A DNA stretch of 64,000 nucleotides from an uncultured Gemmiger sp. (GTDB taxonomy: Bacteria; Bacillota; Clostridia; Oscillospirales; Ruminococcaceae): NCBI GenBank assembly GCA_944388175.1, contig CALXHR010000006.1:33654-97653 (forward strand). The letters run 5' to 3'. The notes below the pieces were generated by a model. It saw only the letters and a list, made by a program, of their open reading frames with translations, made no database searches and was not told the origin of the DNA. The first letter of the stretch is position 1; the number at the start of each line of letters is the position of its first letter. This document shows positions 1 through 8,261 of this stretch, piece by piece. Made by a program: the position numbers and the translations under genes.

Positions 1-116
1 ACACGCAGCAAAAGGTTTTCCAGCGCCACCGCCTTGACGCCCAGCGGCAGGGCGGCGGCGTTGACGTCGCGCAGCAGGCTGTCCTGCAGCGCCTTTACTT
101 TTTCGTTATCGTTCAT
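1..116 (-). CDS. Small phage protein, partial (N-terminus only)
   Basis: An ATG at 116 is preceded by an AGGAGG ribosome site five bases upstream and opens a frame that runs off the left edge. Thirty-eight residues are visible, beginning MNDNEKVKALQ and predicted helical. It follows the tail-tip gene after 12 bases, so it is probably the next gene of the phage late operon. That position often holds a small tail or holin-associated protein. The family is not recognised from this fragment. Confidence 0.6.
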   Translation of the reverse strand, partial: MNDNEKVKALQDSLLRDVNAAALPLGVKAVALENLLLR

Positions 117-128
117 GCGTACCTCCTG

Positions 129-1970
129 TCAAAATCTCTTTGTCCCGTTCACCCATACTTCCGCGTCACCGTCCCCGTTGATGTACACCTGAAATTTTGC
201 CTGCTGCGAGGCATTGTAGACGCGCAAGCTCCCGCCGCGCCAGTCCGAGCCCGCGGTCACATTCCACACCTGTTCGCCATTGGCGCCCGGCCCCAGCAGG
301 TAAAGGTTGCCCATGGCGGCATTCGCCCCGGAAGCAGCGATCGTCGCCGCTTCGCGCTGGGACCCGTCGCTGATTTTGCGCCAGATGCGCATCAGGCCGT
401 CCTTGATTTCGACCTGGTTCGAGCTGTCGCGGGAATAAAAATCCCCCGTGATGCTCACCGTGCCGCTCTCCGTCAGCTGAAAATTCTGGCTGTTCACCAC
501 CAGCGTATTGCCGGAAAACGTGATGCGGCCGCTGTTGATGGTCACGCTGGTGCTGTCGGCCGCAAACGCCGTGCGCACCTCGCCGTCCTTGACGACGGTC
601 AGCTCCAGCCCGTCCACCGTCTGTTCCAGGCGGGTCATGTCCCCCTGCACGTTGGAGACCTCGGTCGAAATGCCCGCTACCGTCTGGGACAAACGGGACA
701 CATTGCCCTGTACGTCCGCCACTTCAGACGTCAGGCCATCCACCGTCAGTTGCAGCTGCGCATAGTCGCCCTGCAGCTCGCTGGCCGTGACCTTGAGCCC
801 ATCGACGCCAAGTTGCAGTTCCAGCAGCTTGCCCTGCAGGTTTTGCCAGGTCTGGCTGTTGACGGCGGCGGTACCGTCCCGCCGGGCGTTGCCGGTGCAG
901 GTAAGCGTCATGCGCTGGCCGGTGATTGTGCGCTGCATGACGTAGGCCCGCAGGCTGCGGCCCCAGGCATCGGTAACCGCAATGATCCGCCCCGGCGCGG
1001 GCGCACCGGCCGTCAGCGGCAGGCTGACCTCCAGCGGGGTGTAGGTGACACCCTGCAGCTGCTCGTACAGTGCCTGGGCCACCGGGCGCAGCGCGTCGGC
1101 GCTGGCCGTCGTCAGCAGCAGGTTGCCCTGGATGACGAGGGCGTTGGTTCCGGTCTCATCGGGCGGGTAGAGCACGCCGACGTCGTCGTCGGACTGCTTG
1201 ATCTGCACCTTGTCGATGGGCGCAGTCTCGTAGTCCTCATACGAAAGCCCGCCCTGGAAATAGCCGTTCTGCGCGCGCCGGAACGTCCACACCAGGCCGT
1301 CCACGGTGCCCAGCACCGGCCCCAAAAGCCCCAGCGCCGTGGGCACGCCCATAGCGTCCGACCCCGGGCCGATGGTGTACCCCGCAAAGCCGGTGTACCA
1401 GGCGAATTCCAGCGCACCGGCCGGGGTCATGCGGGCAAACCGCCCCATGGCCTGTGCCGCCCACTGGATCAACTGCCGCCCGGTCAGGCTGTCGGCATAG
1501 AACGCCTGCACGGCATAGCCCGTGTTCAGCGCGCCGTCCAGCGCGCCGTCGGCCAGCGTTACGCCGCACTGGGCGCAGACGGTTTCCACCAATGCCCGGA
1601 GGGTCATGGGAAAACCGCCCTGCTGCTCCCGCAGCCAGGGCGAAAGGTCCTTGTCCAGCAGCATCATGCGGTCGTAGGCCGTGACCTTGACGACGTTGGC
1701 GCTGGTTTTGACCGGTTTTTCGGCCAGGAACACGCCCACCGTCTCCCGCGCGCCACTCTCTGTGTCAATGCGTGCCAGCGTGAGTTCGGCGCCCTGGGCG
1801 ACGTTCAGGCCGTTTTCCGGCGCCCACAGTTCGATCTCGGCACAGGCCGCACAGGCCGCGCCCGGGCACAGGTCGTCCTGGTCGCTGACCTGCTCGGTCA
1901 GTGTCACGCTGCGGATGGTGCTGCTGTCCAGCACGGCGCCGTCCGCCAGCGTGATCGTATGCAAAAACAA
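129..1970 (-). CDS. Phage tail-tip / baseplate protein with coiled coil
   Basis: This 613-residue protein starts at a TTG, with GAGGGGG just upstream as ribosome site. Residues 1 to about 365 resemble the N-terminal domain of siphophage tail-associated and baseplate proteins. Residues about 369-457 carry heptad-like repeats built on LxxTVxGLxxEVxxVQGxxxRL, predicted to form a trimeric coiled coil. The last 150 residues are Gly, Asn, Ser and Thr rich and probably a beta-structured receptor-binding head. Position after the tape measure fits the tail tip. The role is inferred from position and architecture, and the host receptor is unknown. There is an odd Cys cluster near residues 35-43 (CPGAACAAC). 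Confidence 0.8.
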   Translation of the reverse strand: MFLHTITLADGAVLDSSTIRSVTLTEQVSDQDDLCPGAACAACAEIELWAPENGLNVAQGAELTLARIDTESGARETVGVFLAEKPVKTSANVVKVTAYDRMMLLDKDLSPWLREQQGGFPMTLRALVETVCAQCGVTLADGALDGALNTGYAVQAFYADSLTGRQLIQWAAQAMGRFARMTPAGALEFAWYTGFAGYTIGPGSDAMGVPTALGLLGPVLGTVDGLVWTFRRAQNGYFQGGLSYEDYETAPIDKVQIKQSDDDVGVLYPPDETGTNALVIQGNLLLTTASADALRPVAQALYEQLQGVTYTPLEVSLPLTAGAPAPGRIIAVTDAWGRSLRAYVMQRTITGQRMTLTCTGNARRDGTAAVNSQTWQNLQGKLLELQLGVDGLKVTASELQGDYAQLQLTVDGLTSEVADVQGNVSRLSQTVAGISTEVSNVQGDMTRLEQTVDGLELTVVKDGEVRTAFAADSTSVTINSGRITFSGNTLVVNSQNFQLTESGTVSITGDFYSRDSSNQVEIKDGLMRIWRKISDGSQREAATIAASGANAAMGNLYLLGPGANGEQVWNVTAGSDWRGGSLRVYNASQQAKFQVYINGDGDAEVWVNGTKRF

Positions 1971-1982
1971 TCTGTCACCCCC

Positions 1983-2360
1983 TCAACACTGGATGATGTT
2001 GAACTTGAAATTGCGCCAGGTGCCGGTGGCCTTGCTCTTCCACGCCGCGCTGTACTGGCTCATATAGGCTGTGCAGGTCTCGGTGGCGTTGCTGCCGCCA
2101 AACACCGGGTGCGTGAACGCAAACGTTGCCTTGCCGGCGAACAGCCCCTTGAGGTAGGCGAGTTCTTCGTCGGTCAGGTGGCTGTAAGAAAACCCCCAGG
2201 TGCCGACTTTTTCCCGCATGACGATGCGGTGCATGACGCCGTCCTCGGTGCGGCCGCTGTCGCTGGCGTCGAGGTCGGTGAAAGAAAACGCAGCTTCGGC
2301 GTCCGGGGCCAGCAGGGGCTGGCCGTCGATCTGGTAGCAGTCTGTTTTGGTCCTTGCCAT
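1983..2360 (-). CDS. Small phage tail protein, function unknown
   Basis: This 125-residue protein has an ATG start with GGAGGGCATGAG upstream, one base after the tape-measure stop, so it is translationally coupled. The sequence is rich in aromatic residues (a WGFSYSHLTDEEL segment and a FAFTHPVFGG segment) and has no membrane segment. In siphophages the slot between the tape measure and the tail-tip protein normally encodes a distal tail or tail-completion protein. I do not recognise the family, so the assignment rests on position only. Confidence 0.7.
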   Translation of the reverse strand: MARTKTDCYQIDGQPLLAPDAEAAFSFTDLDASDSGRTEDGVMHRIVMREKVGTWGFSYSHLTDEELAYLKGLFAGKATFAFTHPVFGGSNATETCTAYMSQYSAAWKSKATGTWRNFKFNIIQC

Positions 2361-2361
2361 C

Positions 2362-4083
2362 TCATGCCCTCCCGGTAATCATTGCCTGTTTTGCCGTACA
2401 GCGCTGCACCGCCCGGCCAATGGTATCGTCGCCGATGTGGATGCCGTACACGGCTTCCAAAATCTGCCGCAGCGTTTTGTCGACCTGCTCCAGCGCGGCC
2501 AGCTCGCCGTCTAGGTTATCCTGCATGACGGCTGCCACCGCCTGCTGGATAGTCGCCAACGGCGCTTCGACGTTGGTGCCGCTGCGCTGGTCGCCCAGCA
2601 CGGCCAGAAACTCCCGGTTGGGCGGGATGACCGCGCCCCGGGCCAGCGCCGGCACCGCAATGCGCTGCGCATAGGCCATGGCCGGCGCGGCGCGGCGGCC
2701 TGCCAGCCACTGCCCGGCCGAAGCGATGGCCCCGGACGCCGCGCTGCCCGCGCCCGCGATCAGCGACAGAATGCCCTGTACCGCCGCGCCGATAGCCCCG
2801 GCCATGTTCTGCACAACGCCGACCAGCCCGCTCACGGCGTTTTGCACGGTGGCGGTGATGGTGCGCCACACCGTCTGCACGGTAGTGGCCAGGGCGTTCC
2901 AGGCGCTGTCCCACGTGCCACGCAGTGCGCCGCTCACAAAATCGGCCAGGCCGCGCAGCACGGCCAGCACCGCCGTGACCGCGCCGCTGATGAGGCTGAC
3001 GGCCGCCGACACCGCCGACGCAGCGGCGGCGAACACCTGCGTGAACACCGGGCCGAACGTCGCTGCCAGCCATGTGGCCAGCGGGGCCAGCACGGTGTTC
3101 CACAGCGTCAGCACCAGGTCCCCCACCGCGCCCAGCGCCAGCGTCAGCTGCTGCCACAGCGGGGCCAGGCAGTCGGCCCACAGCGCGCCCAGCACGGCGA
3201 TGGCCTGCTGCAAAATGGGCTGCGCCACGTTGTGCCACAGCGCCGTCAGCAGCGCCATCAGGTTTTGGAACGCCTGCCCCGCGCCGTCCAGCAGCGGCTG
3301 GCCGTAGGCGGCCCAGGCCGTTTGGATGCCGGCCATCAGGTCCTGCCAGGCTGTCAGCACCAGCGCCAGCGCCGGGCGCAGTACCGTCTGCACGGTCTCG
3401 TCGGCCAAAGCACACAGCCATTGGAACGCCTGCCCCAGCGCCGTGATTGCCGCCGCCAGCGCCCCGCCCGCGATGGGCGCGAACGCCTGCGAAAAACTGT
3501 TGACGATGCCGGGCCAGAACTCGGTGGCCAGGTACTGCGCCAGCGGGGCCAGCGTGCCCTGCCACAGCCGGGTCGCCGCGGCGCGCAGCGGTTCCCACAC
3601 AGCGGCGGCCGCCGCGCGCATCTGCGCCCAGGCCGCCTGCCAGGCCGCGATGGCCGGCGCGTAGTAGGTCTGCAAATAGTCCCAAAACTGTGCCCACAAC
3701 CCGCGCAGCGTTTGCAGCAGCGCCTGCCAGATGTTTTGTTGCCGGGCGGCGTCCTCGCGCGCGGCCTGTGCGCCTTTGCCGCTGGTTTTGCCGCCGTTTT
3801 TCCCGCTGGTTTTGCCGCCGTCGCTGCCGCTTTGGCTTTTGGCGGCTTCGGGCGCGGCCAGGCGTTCGATCTCGTCAAATTTGGCCAGCGTGCGCGCGGT
3901 TTTGGCGCCCTGGGCGGCGGTGTCGCGCAGGCTTTTGCGCAACTCCTCCAGCACGCTGCGGGCTTCGCTGCCCGCGTCGCCCAGCCCTTGCAGGGCTTGC
4001 GTCATCTTTTGCAGGGCGTCGGCCAGCCGCCCGTCCGGCGCTTTCAACTCCGAAATTTCCTCAAACGAAAGGTTCTGCGCCAA
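2362..4083 (-). CDS. Phage tail tape measure protein (short)
   Basis: This 573-residue protein starts at a TTG with AAAGGAGG upstream. An N-terminal helical segment (about 1-75) is followed by a Gly/Lys-rich linker near 85-105. A very long Ala/Trp/Leu-rich helical body with hydrophobic stretches follows, and the C-terminus contains VEAPLATIQQAV. This is the usual make-up of tape measure proteins, which set tail length and are threaded through the tail tube. It is short for the family, which implies a short tail if the length rule holds. It follows the Gp15-like gene by 21 bases. Confidence 0.88.
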   Translation of the reverse strand: MAQNLSFEEISELKAPDGRLADALQKMTQALQGLGDAGSEARSVLEELRKSLRDTAAQGAKTARTLAKFDEIERLAAPEAAKSQSGSDGGKTSGKNGGKTSGKGAQAAREDAARQQNIWQALLQTLRGLWAQFWDYLQTYYAPAIAAWQAAWAQMRAAAAAVWEPLRAAATRLWQGTLAPLAQYLATEFWPGIVNSFSQAFAPIAGGALAAAITALGQAFQWLCALADETVQTVLRPALALVLTAWQDLMAGIQTAWAAYGQPLLDGAGQAFQNLMALLTALWHNVAQPILQQAIAVLGALWADCLAPLWQQLTLALGAVGDLVLTLWNTVLAPLATWLAATFGPVFTQVFAAAASAVSAAVSLISGAVTAVLAVLRGLADFVSGALRGTWDSAWNALATTVQTVWRTITATVQNAVSGLVGVVQNMAGAIGAAVQGILSLIAGAGSAASGAIASAGQWLAGRRAAPAMAYAQRIAVPALARGAVIPPNREFLAVLGDQRSGTNVEAPLATIQQAVAAVMQDNLDGELAALEQVDKTLRQILEAVYGIHIGDDTIGRAVQRCTAKQAMITGRA

Positions 4084-4104
4084 AAGTTCCTCCTTTCTTT
4101 GTGT

Positions 4105-4680
4105 TTACGCGCCCAGCTTTGCCAAAAGCCGCCGCTTTTCGGCCTCGGCCGCAGGGTCGGGCGCGGGGCGCAGGTCGACGGTGGCGCGGTGGGCGCGGTA
4201 AAATTCCAGTTCCCAGGCTTCCAGCTTTTTGCCGCGGCGCAGCTTGTCGCGGATGGCCACCACCGTGGCGAACGTCCCGTCGCCGATGGCGTCAAAGCAG
4301 CTCAAAAAGCTCCACCAGTGCAGGTAGGGCAGCGCGCGCACATCGCGCCCGGCCGCCTGTTGGATGCCGGCAGCGATCAGCGGCGCGTCCTGCTGCCAGT
4401 CCATCAGGCGCGGGGCGGGGCCGGCGGGCGCGGGGCGGCCCGCCGCCAGAAACGCCGCCAGAAAATCCGTGGCGGCCGGCCAGTCCTGCTGCGGCATGGC
4501 CGGGAACTCGGGGTAAAACAGCCGCATGGCCACGTACCAGCGCTCGCCCCGGTCCAGGGCGGGGTCGGCGCTGCCGTCCAGCCAGCGCAGGATCTCCAGC
4601 ACGTCGCGGTAGTCGCTGTGGATGCGGTACACCTGCCCGCCCAGTTCGGCCTGCGCCGGCAGCGCCCAGGCGGCCGTCAC
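4105..4680 (-). CDS. Phage Gp15-like tail assembly protein
   Basis: This 191-residue protein overlaps the preceding gene by four bases (ATGA). It contains YRDVLEILRWL near the start and a central MRLFYPEFPAMPQ and LPYLHWWSFLSCFDAI core. That core resembles the Gp15 family of Firmicutes siphophages, encoded just before the tape measure gene and thought to be a tail chaperone partner. Order and overlap with the upstream 148-residue gene match the usual G/GT-type chaperone pair. No programmed frameshift site was looked for rigorously. Confidence 0.8.
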   Translation of the reverse strand: MTAAWALPAQAELGGQVYRIHSDYRDVLEILRWLDGSADPALDRGERWYVAMRLFYPEFPAMPQQDWPAATDFLAAFLAAGRPAPAGPAPRLMDWQQDAPLIAAGIQQAAGRDVRALPYLHWWSFLSCFDAIGDGTFATVVAIRDKLRRGKKLEAWELEFYRAHRATVDLRPAPDPAAEAEKRRLLAKLGA

Positions 4681-5123
4681 GCCTGCCCCCGCGCGGCGCG
4701 CGCCGCATCGGCCGCCGCTGCGGCGGCATCGGCCTGCGCCTGCAAACGGCGCTGCGCCCCGGCCTGCAAGACGGGGGTCAGCGCTTCCAGCAGGTTCTGC
4801 ACCACCCGCTTGCCGTTGGCCCCCACGCCGGCCAGGTTCACGCCGTCCAGCGCGCGGTCAAAGTCGTTTTCCGGGCCAAAAATCCCGGTCAGCAGCGCCT
4901 TGATGCGCGCATCGTACTCCGCCAGCAGGGCCAGCCCCTGCGCGCTGTCGTTTTCCGGCAGGGCGGCGGCCTTTTGCGTCAGTTCGCGGTCCAGCGCGTC
5001 CAGCTGCGGGGCCGCCGCAAAAAAGCGGTGGTAGAGGTTGGGGTCCGCCGGGTTAAAGCGCAGCACGCCGCGCCCGTTGACGCGGTATTCCTCGACGCCG
5101 GTATCGATGTTCAGTTGGTTCAT
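4677..5123 (-). CDS. Tail assembly chaperone-like phage protein
   Basis: This 148-residue protein has a beta-rich start (MNQLNIDTGVEEYRVNG), a helical middle with a GIFGPENDFDRAL segment, and an Ala/Gln-rich helical tail. Proteins of this type sit between the tail tube gene and the Gp15/tape measure genes in Firmicutes phages and act as tail assembly chaperones. The ATG at 5123 follows an AAAGGACAGG-like ribosome site. The gene is coupled to its downstream neighbour by an ATGA overlap. The function is inferred from position and shape. Confidence 0.72.
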   Translation of the reverse strand: MNQLNIDTGVEEYRVNGRGVLRFNPADPNLYHRFFAAAPQLDALDRELTQKAAALPENDSAQGLALLAEYDARIKALLTGIFGPENDFDRALDGVNLAGVGANGKRVVQNLLEALTPVLQAGAQRRLQAQADAAAAAADAARAARGQA

Positions 5124-5192
5124 AGCCTGTCCTTTCCTGTAAAAGCAGGGGCGGGGGCCGCCTGCGCAGCCCCCGCCCCGGGTGGTATTTCC

Positions 5193-5669
5193 TTATGCCT
5201 GCGGCGTAAACGTGCTGTCCGCCGGGTCAAACGTGCCCTTGGTTTTAACGCCGGTGTAGTGCACGTTGAAGGGGATCTGGTAGCCGGTGGTGTCGCCGCC
5301 GTAGCTGACGATCTCGATGTAGCATTCCTCGCGCACGGCGGGGTAGGCGCCGCTCTGCTCGTCCCAGAGTTTGACCTCGACGATATCGGTCTTGAGGTCG
5401 TCCAGCACCAGGTCGCCGTCCAGGATGGCCTGCAGCTTTTCAAACAGCGGGTCGCCGTCCTCGGCATAGAACGGCGTCACCTCGCCCTGTTTCTGGTAGC
5501 TGTCGATGACGACCGAAGTCTGGCCCAGGATGTTGGTCTTTTTTTCGACGTTGGCGCTCAGTTCGGGGGCGTACTCCTCCAGGTCGCGCCCCAGGCGCAC
5601 ATAGCGGGCCGTTTCCTCGCCAAAGGCGGCGTTGAGGTAGTGGGCCATGTACTTGCGTTGAATTTTCAT
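5193..5669 (-). CDS. Phage major tail tube protein
   Basis: This 158-residue protein begins MKIQRKYMAHYLN. It has the length, beta-rich pattern and acidic surface usual for siphophage tail tube subunits (for example a KLWDEQSGAYPAVREECYIE strand pair and an IVSYGGDTTGYQIPF segment). It overlaps the neck gene by four bases (ATGA at 5666-5669) and precedes the tail chaperone genes, which is the canonical slot. It polymerises into the tube through which DNA would pass. Confidence 0.82.
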   Translation of the reverse strand: MKIQRKYMAHYLNAAFGEETARYVRLGRDLEEYAPELSANVEKKTNILGQTSVVIDSYQKQGEVTPFYAEDGDPLFEKLQAILDGDLVLDDLKTDIVEVKLWDEQSGAYPAVREECYIEIVSYGGDTTGYQIPFNVHYTGVKTKGTFDPADSTFTPQA

Positions 5670-6121
5670 GCCGTGTCCTCCTTATAAAAATCAGTGTATT
5701 CTGCCAGCAGGCGCAGCGTATAGCGGGCGGTGCCGCCGGGGTCGGCGCGCTCCAGGCGGCCGTCCGCGGCGGCCAGCGTTTCGGGCGCGGCGGGGTCGCT
5801 GCCAAAGCGCGGCGCGCGCCCCGCGGCGCTTTGCGCCGCCACCCAGGCCTGCAGCGCCAGCAGCCGCCCGGCGTTTTGCGCGGCCTGCGCCGCGTCGCCG
5901 GGCGGCTGCGGCAGGCACAGGCGCAGCAAAAACTCGGCCCGGCAGCGCAGCGCCACACCGCCCAGCACGTCGGCGCGGCGGCGCAGCACCGTGACGCCGC
6001 GCGGCCATACGCCGCCGGTGCCGGGGGCGGGGCCGGCGTCCTCGGCACGCAGGGCCACGCCCTGCAACGCCGGCGCGCCGGCCAAAAATTCCAGCAGCGC
6101 CGGCAATGCGGTATCGTTCAT
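5666..6121 (-). CDS. Phage neck / tail terminator-like protein
   Basis: This 151-residue protein starts at ATG 6121 with AAAGGAG nine bases upstream. The alpha/beta pattern and the C-terminal YTLRLLAEYTDFYKEDTA fit minor capsid or tail-terminator proteins that cap the tail tube. It lies between the head-closure gene and the tail tube gene, as expected for a head-tail joining protein. A longer frame continues upstream through 6122-6679, but that stretch is the non-coding element described next and the frame of another gene. The family assignment is by position. Confidence 0.68.
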   Translation of the reverse strand: MNDTALPALLEFLAGAPALQGVALRAEDAGPAPGTGGVWPRGVTVLRRRADVLGGVALRCRAEFLLRLCLPQPPGDAAQAAQNAGRLLALQAWVAAQSAAGRAPRFGSDPAAPETLAAADGRLERADPGGTARYTLRLLAEYTDFYKEDTA

Positions 6122-6366
6122 GGTTTTCTCCTTTTTCATTCTTTCCGTGCGGGACGGTTGCCCCCCTATCGAATTTGTCCCCGCCGGCGGACATGCGCCG
6201 ACGACGGGGACACCGCCAGGGAAATTTTGCCCAAAATTGTGTGCGAGGAGCCCGCGACGAGTGCGCGGTTTTGGGCAAAATTTTGTCGAAAGGGAATCCA
6301 AAGGGGGAAACAGGCCCGTCAGGCACCGCCGTGCGGGACTGTTGCCCCCTTTGCACCCCCGCGCGC
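6122..6366. repeat. Non-coding insert with direct and inverted repeats inside the phage operon
   Basis: These 245 bases interrupt an otherwise tightly packed operon. Two 21-base direct repeats (6145-6165 and 6329-6349, one mismatch, core GTGCGGGAC) bracket it. Inside lies a perfect 15-base inverted repeat (6222-6236 with 6269-6283, core ATTTTGCCCAAAA) around a 32-base loop. A second GC-rich hairpin lies near 6176-6215. No reading frame with a ribosome site was seen apart from the start of the gene at 6121. It looks like a small dispersed repeat (MITE/REP-like) or a structured RNA. Copies elsewhere in the genome cannot be checked here. Confidence 0.6.
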
Positions 6367-6774
6367 TCAATTTGTCAGGCTGTGCGCGCCGGTGCCGCCG
6401 CCGGTCCACCAGGCGCCGGCTTCCACGTGGTGGGGCGCGCCGCCCAGCGTCATGGGCAGCACATACTGCACCACCGCCACGTCGTCCCGCGCGCCGGGCA
6501 CAAAGGCGGGCCAGTCGGCCCAGGCCAGCGCCGGGCCTTCGCCGGGGCACAGGCGGTCGCCGGGTTCCAGCGTGTAATCGGTGCCGTAGCGCGCCGCGGT
6601 TTCCGGCACCACCAGCAGCATGGCGGCGCCCACCTGGGTTCCGCCGGCGTCGGGCGTGCTGCGGCGGCCGTGCTGCCAAAACACCCCGCGCAGCACGGTG
6701 CGCACCACCCGCTGCGCGGCGGCGTCGCCGTGGTACAGCGTCACAGTCTGGGCGTACAGGCGGCTTTCACGCAT
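6367..6774 (-). CDS. Phage head-closure / minor capsid-like protein
   Basis: This 135-residue protein begins MRESRLYAQTVTLYH, a typical opening of small head-closure proteins whose N-terminal strand is followed by a beta-barrel core. It overlaps the upstream connector gene by eight bases. The central part (LLVVPETAARYGTDYTLEPGD) describes the usual short barrel seen in these neck proteins. It would seal the portal and connector after packaging. The gene ends at the repeat-bearing insert. The assignment rests on order and fold-like pattern. Confidence 0.7.
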   Translation of the reverse strand: MRESRLYAQTVTLYHGDAAAQRVVRTVLRGVFWQHGRRSTPDAGGTQVGAAMLLVVPETAARYGTDYTLEPGDRLCPGEGPALAWADWPAFVPGARDDVAVVQYVLPMTLGGAPHHVEAGAWWTGGGTGAHSLTN

Positions 6775-7138
6775 GGGGCAGCCACCGCCCGATCTGCAGA
6801 TAATACCCGGCTTCGTGCCGGTAGTGCGCGGCGCGCAGGCTCAACGTGGTGGCGCACAGCTCCGGCGGGGCGGCGTAGGTCTCGTGCACGCTGCCCACCG
6901 TCACGCCGGTCAGGCCGCGGGCTTCGTCCTCCTGCGCAAACTCATACATTGCGTCGGCCACGGCGCACAGGGCCATGTTCTCGGCCTCGTCGGGGTCCAG
7001 GCCGCGGCGCGGGGCCACGGCGTAGACGTCCCGCATATACGCCAGTTCGTCGGCCGCGCGCTGCGCAAAGCGGGGGAACGCTTCCTCGGGGATATCCTCG
7101 CCCAGGTAGGTGTCGCGGTAGTAGGTGTAATCGGGCAT
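6767..7138 (-). CDS. Phage head-tail connector protein (gp6-like)
   Basis: This 123-residue, all-helical acidic protein (MPDYTYYRDTYLGEDIPEEAF, then FAQRAADELAYMRDVYA) follows the major capsid gene by 12 bases. Size, helical content and position match the gp6/gp15-type adaptor that docks on the portal ring in siphophages. The ATG at 7138 and the overlap with the next gene point to coupled translation. The role is inferred. Confidence 0.75.
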   Translation of the reverse strand: MPDYTYYRDTYLGEDIPEEAFPRFAQRAADELAYMRDVYAVAPRRGLDPDEAENMALCAVADAMYEFAQEDEARGLTGVTVGSVHETYAAPPELCATTLSLRAAHYRHEAGYYLQIGRWLPHA

Positions 7139-7150
7139 AGGCGCGTCCCC

Positions 7151-8056
7151 TTACACCTTGAACTTGGCCAGCACCACCTTCGCTTCGTTGGAGAGCACCG
7201 CCACATAGAACTCGTCGGCGGTGATCTCGGTGGTGCGGGTCTTGGGCTTGCGCTCGGTCTCGATGTTGACGTCGCGCTTGCGGTAGATGGTCAGCGCCGG
7301 GATTTCGTCGTCGACCTCGGGGTCGGCTTCCAGCTTGACGATGGGGCAGGCGTAGCACGGGGTGCCGCCGGCGGCCTTTTCGCCGTCCTCGTCCCCCTCG
7401 GTGCCGCCCACGGTCACCACCGGCACCTTTTTGCTGGGCACCAGGCGGCAGCCGGCAATCATGCCGATCTCGCCGGTCAGCGCCACGCCGGGCTGGTATT
7501 TGTCGGCGCTGATGAAATCCGGGTCCTTGCGCAGCTGGGTAACCTGCTTGGGGTGCACGAACATCACCTTGTCGGAGCAGCCCATCTCCTCCTCAAACAC
7601 ATCGACGGCGTCGACGATGGCGTTGTAGTTGATCGTCGCGGCCGAGCCGTCGTAGGTCAGGCTGGCGCCCTGCAGCGCGTCCATGCAGTCGTTGTCAATC
7701 TTGGCGGCGATGGCCAGCGCCAGCTGGGTGTTGGCTTCGCCCACCGGGTTGCCGTAGCCCGAGAGCACGGCCTCGTCGGTCAGGCCGATGCCTTTCATCG
7801 CCTTTTTGATGGTGGCCTTGCGGGTGGAGGTGGTCATTTTTTCAATGGCGACCTCGCCGCCCTCGGCCACGTCGGCGGCGTCGCCGATGTAGGTGTACGC
7901 CGGCACCGTGATGGTGTCGCCGGGCACGCCGGCCAGCGTGTCGTCGATCTTGGCGAACGGCGCGACGCGCAGCTTTTTGGGGATGCGCGCCGACACCATG
8001 TCGGCCATGACTTCGGGGTCGATGAGGTCGGAAAGTTTGGTCATAATGTCTGCCAT
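7151..8056 (-). CDS. Phage major capsid protein (N4-gp56-like, HK97 fold)
   Basis: This 301-residue protein begins MADIMTKLSDLIDPEVMADM. A frame from 8161 exists, but the ATG at 8056 has AAAGGAG in front and fits the family. The sequence pattern (start of the shell domain at VAEGGEVAIEKMTTSTRKATIKK, FVHPKQVTQLRKDPDF, a C-terminal ITADEFYVAVLSNEAKVVLAKFK) matches N4-gp56-type major capsid proteins of Firmicutes prophages. There is no protease gene beside it and no obvious cleaved delta domain, so the shell may assemble without proteolysis. Confidence 0.85.
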   Translation of the reverse strand: MADIMTKLSDLIDPEVMADMVSARIPKKLRVAPFAKIDDTLAGVPGDTITVPAYTYIGDAADVAEGGEVAIEKMTTSTRKATIKKAMKGIGLTDEAVLSGYGNPVGEANTQLALAIAAKIDNDCMDALQGASLTYDGSAATINYNAIVDAVDVFEEEMGCSDKVMFVHPKQVTQLRKDPDFISADKYQPGVALTGEIGMIAGCRLVPSKKVPVVTVGGTEGDEDGEKAAGGTPCYACPIVKLEADPEVDDEIPALTIYRKRDVNIETERKPKTRTTEITADEFYVAVLSNEAKVVLAKFKV

Positions 8057-8078
8057 ACATTGGCTCCTTTCTCTGTGT

Positions 8079-8261
8079 TTACAGTTGGCTGCGCAGCGCG
8101 GCGTACCCGGCGGGGTCCTCACGCTTGAGGGCCAGGCGTTCACGGTAGCCCATGCGCGCAAAAGCGTCGCGGTCGGCGTTCACCGGCACGCTGCCGGTGC
8201 CGGCCGCGTAGGGCGCAGGCGCGGCGGCAGGGGCCGCCGCAGGGGTCGTAGTCTCTTCCAT
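8079..8261 (-). CDS. Small Ala/Pro-rich phage protein (scaffold-like?)
   Basis: This 60-residue protein starts at ATG 8261, overlapping the portal stop by one base (TGATG), and ends 22 bases before the capsid start. The first half is Ala/Pro/Thr-rich and the second half is charged and helical, with the motif RMGYRERLALKREDP. Between portal and capsid one expects a scaffold or protease. This peptide could be a reduced scaffold, or its C-terminal helix a capsid-binding relic of one. The function is not established. Confidence 0.6.
   Translation of the reverse strand: MEETTTPAAAPAAAPAPYAAGTGSVPVNADRDAFARMGYRERLALKREDPAGYAALRSQL

Noticed and set aside
750-2378. Long plus-strand frames opposite the tail-tip gene
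   Set aside because: High GC creates long antisense frames. They lack ribosome sites, have low-complexity Arg/Gln/His composition and oppose a coherent phage operon.
6122-6679. N-terminal extension of the neck protein upstream of 6121
   Set aside because: The extension runs through the repeat insert and an out-of-frame copy of the head-closure gene, while ATG 6121 has a good ribosome site.
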